NCBI GenBank assembly: GCA_030616025.1
Contig: JAUWYD010000046.1
Span: forward strand, 1-7,648
Direction of reading: 5' to 3'
Source: Chloroflexota bacterium
GTDB lineage: Bacteria; Chloroflexota; Anaerolineae; UBA7937; B3-Chlor
DNA: 7,648 bases
A program made the translations under genes and the position numbers. Positions 1-5,213 of the stretch are shown piece after piece (within the stretch, counting starts at the first letter, position 1; each line of letters begins with the position of its first letter). The notes beneath the pieces are model-generated. The model was not told the origin of the DNA, searched no databases, and saw nothing but the letters and a program-made list of their open reading frames with translations.

Positions 1-96
1 GCCCACAACGCCCCGGCAAGTATCAGCGTGAGCGTGGGCGGACCGCCTGCCGGTGGGACGCAGATCGGTGCGACTGCTGTCGAGCAGAGGACCTAG
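1..96 (+). CDS. Possible C-terminal end of an upstream gene (partial)
   Basis: Frame 1 is open from the left edge to a TAG at 94-96, giving 31 residues that include SISVSVGGPPAGG and end in VEQRT. About three quarters of the third codon positions are G or C, as expected for coding DNA in this GC-rich window, and the alternating residues could form a beta strand. Frame 3 is also open, to about 138, but its product is rich in Cys and Arg and looks like a shadow. The stretch is too short to name a family. If real, this gene ends just before the clpC promoter and is read in the same direction. The call rests only on an open frame and composition, so it is tentative. Confidence 0.35.
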   Translation, partial: AHNAPASISVSVGGPPAGGTQIGATAVEQRT

Positions 97-109
97 TACT
101 AAGGATACA

Positions 110-138
110 TTGCGTTTCGGTGAAGCATTCCGTATAAT
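110..138 (+). promoter_or_regulatory. Sigma-70-type promoter for clpC
   Basis: TTGCGT at 110-115 is a fair -35 element. It is followed by exactly 17 bp and then a perfect TATAAT -10 element at 133-138. Transcription would start near 145, leaving a leader of roughly 45 nt before the clpC ATG at 192. The spacing and the consensus -10 make this the best promoter in the window. I looked for heat-shock operators around it: there is no CIRCE (TTAGCACTC-N9-GAGTGCTAA), no CtsR heptad repeat and no HspR HAIR element. That suggests housekeeping-level transcription, or control by a regulator I cannot recognise. Confidence 0.7.
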
Positions 139-180
139 ATAGTTGAAGGATGCTACTCTGCTCTGCGAGACTCTCTGAAG

Positions 181-186
181 AGGAGG
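181..186 (+). promoter_or_regulatory. Ribosome binding site deciding the clpC start
   Basis: AGGAGG lies 5 nt before the ATG at 192. An in-frame ATG at 150 would add 14 residues, but it has no such site, sits only a few bases past the predicted transcription start, and would place this Shine-Dalgarno inside the coding region. ClpC proteins normally begin a few residues before the conserved RFS-ARR motif, as the 192 start gives. Confidence 0.8.
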
Positions 187-191
187 GCCTG

Positions 192-2651
192 ATGGCCGAC
201 AACCTGGGAAGATTTAGCAAAAGAGCGCGGCGTTCCCTGGCCTACGCCCAAGAGGAGGCCCAGCGCCTGAACCACTCCTACATCGGAACGGAGCATTTGC
301 TGCTGGGTTTGGTGCGGCAAGAGAACAGTGTGGCGGCCAGGGTCTTGCGCAGCTTAGGGGTAGAAGCAGAGAAAGTCAAAAGGGCTGTGGAGGAGATCGT
401 CGGTCGTGGGGAGCGGAAAGTAGTAGGCAAGATCGGCCTGAGTCCACGCACCAAGAAGATCATAGAGCTCGCTGTAAGCCAAGCGGGGAGCATGGGCAAC
501 AACTACATCGGGACTGAGCATCTCCTACTGGGTCTGGTAGAGGATGGGGAAGGCGTCGCCGTGGACGTTCTGAATAGCCTGGGGGTGACCATGGAGAAGG
601 TTCGTACTCAAACAGACCACCTGGTCGCCAAGGGACGGACCACTGAACAGGAATCGCCCAAGAAGGGCAGCCAGACTCCTCTCATAGACCAACTGGGGAT
701 AGACCTGACAGTACAGGCAGCGGAGAATAGGCTAGATCCCGTGGTGGGTCGGGAGAATGAGATCCAGCGGGTTGTCCAAGTCCTTTCACGGCGTACCAAG
801 AACAACCCTGCGCTGATCGGCGAGTCAGGAGTGGGCAAGACCGCAATTGTCGAGGGGCTGGCCCAACTCATCGCCTCGAACAGAGCGCCGGAGAACCTCT
901 TGGGCAAGCGGATGGTAATGCTGGATGTGGGTTCACTGGTTGCCGGAACTATCTATCGGGGGCAGTTTGAGGAACGGTTGAAGAAGGTCATCGAGGAGAT
1001 AAGAGACAGCGAAGCCATCCTCTTCATCGATGAAGTGCACATGCTGGTGGGGGCTGGTGCGGCGGGCAGTTCCGTTGATGCGGCCAATATCCTGAAGCCA
1101 GCCCTGGCGCGGGGCGAGCTTCAATGCATAGGGGCCACCACACTCGATGAGTATCGCAAGTATATCGAGGGCGACGCCTCTTTGGAAAGACGTTTCCAAC
1201 CGATCTTTGTGGAGGAGCCCACAGTCGAAGAGACTATCGAGATTCTTAGGGGTATCAAGGAACGGTATGAGGCTCATCACAGGCTACACATCACCGATGA
1301 GGCGCTGCGCACGGCTGTCTATCTTGCCTCACGATATGTTCCCGACCGCTTCCTGCCTGATAAGGCGATAGATTTGATGGATGAGGCCGCCTCTCGTGTC
1401 AGAATGTACAAGATACCTCACACCATCGGCTTGAAAGACTCCCTCAATGACCTGAAGTCGGTTCGGGACGAGAAGGAAGAGGCTTTCGACGAAGACCAAA
1501 TAGAAGCGGCGGTCCTACTGAGGGAGCGGGAGGTACAACTCGAAGCGGAGATAGATCAGATGCGATTGGGATGGGATAGCTCTGCTGACGGCACTCCGAT
1601 ACAGGTCACCAAGGAAGACATAGCCGAGGTAGTCTCCATGTGGACCGGCATCCCGGTGACTCGCATCGCGAGCAGCGAGCAGGAGCGGCTGCTCCGCATG
1701 GAGGAGGAGATTCACCGTCGGATCGTGGGTCAGGACGAGGCGATCAGCACCATCGCCAAGGCGGTGAGGAGGGCACGAGCCGGCCTCAAGGACCCCAACC
1801 GTCCCATCGGCTCCTTCATCTTTCTGGGGCCCACAGGGGTTGGCAAGACTGAGTCGGCCAAGGCGTTGGCGGAGTTCATGTTCGGCAGTGAGGATGCGCT
1901 TGTCAAGCTGGATATGTCGGAGTTCATGGAGAGGCACTCTGTGGCTCGTCTGGTCGGTGCGCCCCCGGGATATGTAGGATATGACGACGGGGGCCAGCTG
2001 ACCGAGGCGGTCAGGCGCCGTCCGTACTCGGTGATCCTGTTCGACGAAATCGAGAAGGCGCATCCTGAGGCCTTCAACATGCTGCTCCAGATCCTGGAGG
2101 ATGGCCAACTATCCGATGCCAAGGGGCGTCGGGTGGGTTTCCGCAATGCAATCATTCTGATGACCTCCAATGTGGCGGCGGAGCACTTAATGAGAGAGAT
2201 GTCCGTTGGGTTCAAGCTGACTCAGGATGACGCCAAGAACGCCGACGAAGAGTACGAGAAGATGAAGGACAAAGTCCTCGATCAACTCAAGAAGACTTTC
2301 CGTCCCGAGTTTCTGAACCGCATAGATGCCATCGTCGTGTTCCGCGCCTTGACCAAAGAACAGATAAGACAGATTGTGGACTTGATGCTGGCCCAGGTGC
2401 AGGAGCGCCTCGACGAGCATGAGGTCACCCTGGAGGCCACAGAGGAGGCCATGGAACTCCTGGCCGAGGAAGGATACGATCCCCACTTCGGTGCTCGCCC
2501 CTTGCGCCGCGTGATCCAGACTATGATCGAAGACCCTCTCTCTGAGGCCATACTAGCAGGCGAGTTCGAAGCTGGGGACACAGTGCTCTTGGAAGTCGAG
2601 GAGGGTGAGATCAAACTGCGCACCAAGGAGTTGATGGAAGCGGGCAGTTAG
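192..2651 (+). CDS. clpC: ATP-dependent Clp protease ATP-binding subunit ClpC (Hsp100 unfoldase)
   Basis: Cytoplasmic AAA+ unfoldase that threads proteins into the ClpP peptidase. The 819 residues are full length for ClpC. Two Clp_N repeats (about 1-75 and 76-148) each carry the identical 12-mer YIGTEHLLLGLV at 30-41 and 105-116. AAA-1 has Walker A GESGVGKT at 210-217, Walker B ILFIDE at 276-281, pore-loop Tyr255 and the arginine pair 333-334. A short middle domain of mixed charge, about 411-465, is the ClpC type and far shorter than in ClpB. AAA-2 has Walker A GPTGVGKT at 546-553, pore loop GYVGYDDG at 593-600, Walker B VILFDE at 614-619 and sensor-2 GAR at 767-769. VGF at 672-674 matches the ClpP-docking loop, so a ClpP partner is expected, though clpP is not here. 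The ATG at 192 is favoured by its ribosome site. radA follows after 42 bases, probably in the same operon. No adaptor or repressor gene (mcsA, mcsB, ctsR) is visible. Confidence 0.97.
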   Translation: MADNLGRFSKRARRSLAYAQEEAQRLNHSYIGTEHLLLGLVRQENSVAARVLRSLGVEAEKVKRAVEEIVGRGERKVVGKIGLSPRTKKIIELAVSQAGSMGNNYIGTEHLLLGLVEDGEGVAVDVLNSLGVTMEKVRTQTDHLVAKGRTTEQESPKKGSQTPLIDQLGIDLTVQAAENRLDPVVGRENEIQRVVQVLSRRTKNNPALIGESGVGKTAIVEGLAQLIASNRAPENLLGKRMVMLDVGSLVAGTIYRGQFEERLKKVIEEIRDSEAILFIDEVHMLVGAGAAGSSVDAANILKPALARGELQCIGATTLDEYRKYIEGDASLERRFQPIFVEEPTVEETIEILRGIKERYEAHHRLHITDEALRTAVYLASRYVPDRFLPDKAIDLMDEAASRVRMYKIPHTIGLKDSLNDLKSVRDEKEEAFDEDQIEAAVLLREREVQLEAEIDQMRLGWDSSADGTPIQVTKEDIAEVVSMWTGIPVTRIASSEQERLLRMEEEIHRRIVGQDEAISTIAKAVRRARAGLKDPNRPIGSFIFLGPTGVGKTESAKALAEFMFGSEDALVKLDMSEFMERHSVARLVGAPPGYVGYDDGGQLTEAVRRRPYSVILFDEIEKAHPEAFNMLLQILEDGQLSDAKGRRVGFRNAIILMTSNVAAEHLMREMSVGFKLTQDDAKNADEEYEKMKDKVLDQLKKTFRPEFLNRIDAIVVFRALTKEQIRQIVDLMLAQVQERLDEHEVTLEATEEAMELLAEEGYDPHFGARPLRRVIQTMIEDPLSEAILAGEFEAGDTVLLEVEEGEIKLRTKELMEAGS

Positions 2652-2693
2652 TGTTGGGGCACTGACATCCGGGGGGAGGGCAGGTTCCGGTCT

Positions 2694-4073
2694 ATGGCTA
2701 AGCGCCGCGCCAAGGCCATCTACGTCTGTCAACAGTGCGGGGCCCAATCTCTCAGATGGGTGGGACGTTGCCCGGATTGTGGTGAATGGAATAGTATGGT
2801 GGAGACGGTGGAGAGCAGGGAGAGCTCTCCACCGTCGTCTATTGTGCCCCGCAGCAAACCCCAGCGTCTCACTGAGATACCCGCCGAGGGGTTCCGGCGA
2901 CTGCCGGTGCCCATGGCAGAGTTCAGCCGCGTGCTGGGCGGGGGTATCGTTCCTGGCTCCACCGTGCTCATCGCTGGCGATCCAGGCATTGGCAAATCCA
3001 CCTTGCTCCTCCAGGTCACCGCGGCGCTGAGCGAAGAACTGGGAAACGTGCTGTACGTTTCCGGCGAAGAGTCGGCTCCGCAGATCAAGATTAGAGCCGA
3101 GCGGTTGGGGATCTCCACAGACGGATTGTATCTCCTGACCGAAACGGATATGGACGCCATCATGGATCACATCCAGCAACTGGCACCTCGCTTGGTGGTG
3201 GTAGATTCGATTCAGACGGTCTATGTGCCAGAACTGGCCTCCGCTGCTGGCAATATCAGCCAGGTTAGGGAATCTGCCACCCGCCTCATACACCTCGCCA
3301 AGGGTGAGGGTGTGCCCATCTTCATGGTGGGCCACGTCACGAAAGCGGGGGGCATCGCCGGGCCCCGGGTGTTGGAACACATGGTGGACACGGTGCTCTA
3401 CCTGGAGGGTGAGCGTTTCCATTCCTATCGCCTGTTGCGCACCGTCAAGAATCGCTTCGGCTCCACCGATGAGGTTGGCGTCTATGAGATGAGCGGCCTG
3501 GGGATGCTGGAGATAACCAATCCCTCTGAGGCTTTCCTCTCCGAGCGGTCCGATGGGACAGGTTCGGCAGTTGCGGTGACCCTGGAGGGAACCCGGCCCC
3601 TTCTGGTTGAGATTCAAGCCCTGACCAGCACCACTAGCTTTGGACTGCCTCGCAGGACTGCCAACGGCGTAGACTTCAACCGCTTGCTGTTGCTCGTCGC
3701 GGTGCTGAGCAAACGCATGGGGCTGCGCCTCCACGATCAGGACGTGTTTGTCAACGTGGTGGGAGGCTTGAAGATCAACGAGCCGGCAGTGGACTTGAGC
3801 GTGGCGGTGGCCATTGCTTCCAGCTTCCGCGATACGCCTGTGGCCCACGACCTGGCCATCATTGGGGAGATAGGGTTATCGGGGGAGCTACGCTCCGTCA
3901 GCCAGCCGATGAAGAGGCTGAATGAGGCAGCCAGATTAGGCTTCAAGCGGTGTCTGCTGCCTCGGTCGGTGCGAGTGTCGAAGGACAGGCCTGCTGAACT
4001 GGAGGTAGTTAAGGCGCGCTCCCTGGGCGAAGCGCTGGATGTGGCTCTAAGCAAGCGGCCGCAGGCACACTAG
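2694..4073 (+). CDS. radA: DNA repair protein RadA/Sms (branch-migration helicase)
   Basis: RadA is a RecA-related ATPase that drives branch migration of recombination intermediates during homologous recombination and repair. The 459 residues are the usual length. A four-Cys zinc finger opens the protein (C12-x2-C15, C26-x2-C29). A Ser/Glu/Pro-rich linker (about 37-60) leads to the RecA-like core with Walker A GDPGIGKST at 95-103, Walker B VVVD at 168-171 and the RadA signature KNRFG at 252-256. The C-terminal domain from about 290 has the Lon-protease fold (GGLKINEPAVDL, GEIGLSGELR). The position of the Lon catalytic Ser reads EPAVD, so no peptidase activity is expected, as is normal for RadA. 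The ATG gives the standard start just before the finger. The purine run GGAGGG at 2675-2680 is 13 nt upstream, which is rather far for a ribosome site, and translation may be coupled to clpC. A 13-bp perfect hairpin lies at codons 37-49. The gene ends 23 bases from the convergent toroid gene. Confidence 0.97.
   Translation: MAKRRAKAIYVCQQCGAQSLRWVGRCPDCGEWNSMVETVESRESSPPSSIVPRSKPQRLTEIPAEGFRRLPVPMAEFSRVLGGGIVPGSTVLIAGDPGIGKSTLLLQVTAALSEELGNVLYVSGEESAPQIKIRAERLGISTDGLYLLTETDMDAIMDHIQQLAPRLVVVDSIQTVYVPELASAAGNISQVRESATRLIHLAKGEGVPIFMVGHVTKAGGIAGPRVLEHMVDTVLYLEGERFHSYRLLRTVKNRFGSTDEVGVYEMSGLGMLEITNPSEAFLSERSDGTGSAVAVTLEGTRPLLVEIQALTSTTSFGLPRRTANGVDFNRLLLLVAVLSKRMGLRLHDQDVFVNVVGGLKINEPAVDLSVAVAIASSFRDTPVAHDLAIIGEIGLSGELRSVSQPMKRLNEAARLGFKRCLLPRSVRVSKDRPAELEVVKARSLGEALDVALSKRPQAH
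2804..2836 (+). repeat. Perfect 13-bp inverted repeat inside radA
   Basis: GACGGTGGAGAGC (2804-2816) and GCTCTCCACCGTC (2824-2836) are exact reverse complements separated by the 7-base loop AGGGAGA. In RNA this is a long, GC-rich stem-loop. The octamer GGTGGAGA also occurs twice in tandem (2798-2805 and 2807-2814), so two direct copies face one inverted copy (2826-2833) and two alternative pairings are possible. The region encodes the Thr-Val-Glu-Ser...Ser-Pro-Pro-Ser linker between zinc finger and ATPase core. There is no T-run after the stem, so it is not a typical intrinsic terminator. Confidence 0.9.
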
Positions 4074-4096
4074 GACTGGCCAACAGATCGCTTGCC

Positions 4097-5122
4097 TCAA
4101 CTGCGACGCTTGAGCACGCGCAGGGCCCGTAGCGTCACCCACTTGCTGGGTTTCTTCTTCTCTTCGACGTCCACCCACGTCTTCCCGTTGTAGGTGTACT
4201 CCATCTTCCAGCGGCCCCGCTCGTCCTGCTTCCCCAACACCAGATCCATGGCGGCCGCCAGCCGCGGATCGGAGCCGTATCCAAGGCTGGTCAATACCTC
4301 CAGATTCTGCAACACATCCGTGACGTAGAACACCGGGAAGCCAAACTTGAACCAGCTTCGGCTGGGCTTGGTCGCATAGCCCATGGGATAGTCGGCCACG
4401 GCGGGGTCCCGACTGAGGAGGAACTCGAGGCCCGTCTCGATGGCTGTCTCGATCAGCGGAGTGCGGGCGCTGTCGGGCACCTTGCTGAAGCCGAGCATGA
4501 CCTTGACCGCGCCCCAGGCGCAGGGCTTACGGTCGTTGGCGGAGCAGCAGAAGCGCGGGCCGCAGGTGGCTGACTTGAGGTAGCGCAGCGGGGCATCTTT
4601 CTCCTCCGTGGGTGCGATGCCCTCGCCGGTGACGGCTTTTGCCAGCCATTCGAGGGCACCGTGCAATCGCTCATCTCCCAGCCAGCCCAGGTCCAGCAAC
4701 GCCGCGCTGAGGTTTCCCATGAGGCAAAGGATGGCACCTCCTTGCGTGGCGGAGGCGGAGAAGGCGCCGTTCTTGTCGATAGCATGTTCTAGCAGGTACT
4801 CGCAGGCCTTCTGTATACCCGGATCGCTGCCATCCGCCCCCAGCTGAGCCAGCATGCTCACCGACCAGACTATGCTGCGGTACTTGGGACGGTAGCCGGG
4901 CCCGGGTTTGACCCAGTAGCCGTCGGACTCCTGGTTCTCCAGGATCGTTCGAACCGGCCCGGTGGACATCACGGCCCGTTGAGCCTCGACGACCTCTGGA
5001 TGGTCGACCGCCTTGTCCTGAAGGTCGGTCAGCGCGAAATGCCGGACCCCGGGCTTCTTGGGATCCGGCTCCAGCAGCCATGGCAGCGGATCGTCATTCA
5101 GCCGTTGCGTCCATTTTTGCAT
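4097..5122 (-). CDS. Squalene-cyclase/prenyltransferase-fold (alpha/alpha-toroid) repeat protein, function unknown
   Basis: A soluble-looking protein of 341 residues with no signal peptide or membrane segment. It starts at the ATG 5122-5120, 8 nt after AGGAGG; a GTG nine bases upstream overlaps that ribosome site and is unlikely to be used. Conserved-looking blocks are DPLPWLLE (about 11-18), QESDGYW (64-70), LAQLGADG (91-98), NGAF (118-121), FGFPVFYVTDVL (260-271), KQDERGRW (298-305) and KPSKWVTLRALRVL (324-337). The Q-x(3)-G-x-W blocks are the QW-type repeats of the toroid fold. The class II cyclase acid motif DxDD is absent, so terpene cyclisation is not supported. A Cys cluster (187, 192, 193, 201) next to a CAWG motif could bind a metal or form a disulfide. 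From memory, relatives in Chloroflexota and other metagenomic bacteria are often labelled nitrogen fixation protein NifH; there is no P-loop, so that name is wrong here. It lies downstream of the GT39-TPR gene on the same strand, 91 bases away, and converges with radA. Confidence 0.8.
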   Translation of the reverse strand: MQKWTQRLNDDPLPWLLEPDPKKPGVRHFALTDLQDKAVDHPEVVEAQRAVMSTGPVRTILENQESDGYWVKPGPGYRPKYRSIVWSVSMLAQLGADGSDPGIQKACEYLLEHAIDKNGAFSASATQGGAILCLMGNLSAALLDLGWLGDERLHGALEWLAKAVTGEGIAPTEEKDAPLRYLKSATCGPRFCCSANDRKPCAWGAVKVMLGFSKVPDSARTPLIETAIETGLEFLLSRDPAVADYPMGYATKPSRSWFKFGFPVFYVTDVLQNLEVLTSLGYGSDPRLAAAMDLVLGKQDERGRWKMEYTYNGKTWVDVEEKKKPSKWVTLRALRVLKRRS

Positions 5123-5125
5123 CGT

Positions 5126-5141
5126 ACTCACCTCCTTGAGT
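5126..5141 (-). promoter_or_regulatory. Ribosome binding site presented in a small hairpin loop
   Basis: On the - strand ACTCA-AGGAGG-TGAGT is a perfect 5-bp inverted repeat whose 6-base loop is the Shine-Dalgarno AGGAGG of the toroid gene. The ATG begins 8 nt after the loop. The ribosome site itself is strong and fixes the start. Whether the short A/U-containing stem forms in the cell is uncertain. Confidence 0.6.
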
Positions 5142-5181
5142 GTTCAACGGGAATGACGGCTCCCCATGAACGCCAGAGAAT

Positions 5182-5200
5182 CGGCGCAACTCTTGCGGAT
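5182..5200 (-). other. Small hairpin between the two - strand genes
   Basis: CGCAA and TTGCG (5185-5189 and 5193-5197 on the + strand) pair perfectly around a 3-base loop. With two unpaired bases the stem extends by three more pairs, to 5182-5200. It starts 14 bases after the stop codon of the GT39-TPR gene. No T-run follows on the - strand, so it may be a weak attenuator or 3' end stabiliser rather than a terminator, or it may have no function. The rest of the 91-base gap shows no convincing promoter, which fits cotranscription of the two genes. Confidence 0.3.
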
Positions 5201-5213
5201 GCCCAGTAGCTGT

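Noticed and set aside
74..87. CTGCT-GTCG-AGCAG hairpin as a terminator of the upstream gene
   Set aside because: The stem is only 5 bp, lies before the candidate stop codon and has no T-run after it.
150..191. Upstream in-frame ATG at 150 as the clpC start
   Set aside because: It lies only about 5 bases from the predicted transcription start, lacks a ribosome site, and would swallow the strong AGGAGG at 181-186. The extra 14 residues do not resemble ClpC.
277..536. Repeated segment within clpC as a recent DNA duplication
   Set aside because: The 12 residues YIGTEHLLLGLV are identical, but the DNA differs at several third codon positions and the copies match the two ancient Clp_N repeats.
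1515..2215. Overlapping - strand open frames of 197 and 161 codons opposite clpC
   Set aside because: They oppose the highly conserved AAA-2 domain of ClpC in two different frames and have no domain signatures or ribosome sites of note.
2553..3848. Long - strand open frame (431 codons) opposite radA
   Set aside because: It is antisense to a confidently identified gene, its product is His/Gln-rich without any recognisable domain, and long antisense frames are expected opposite GC-rich genes.
5129..5131. GTG start for the toroid gene on the - strand
   Set aside because: The GTG overlaps the Shine-Dalgarno itself. The ATG nine bases later has ideal 8-nt spacing.
5135..5141. CTTGAGT as half of an HspR HAIR operator
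   Set aside because: The second half ACTCAAG is not present at the 7-base spacing, and the motif is fully explained by the ribosome site on the other strand.
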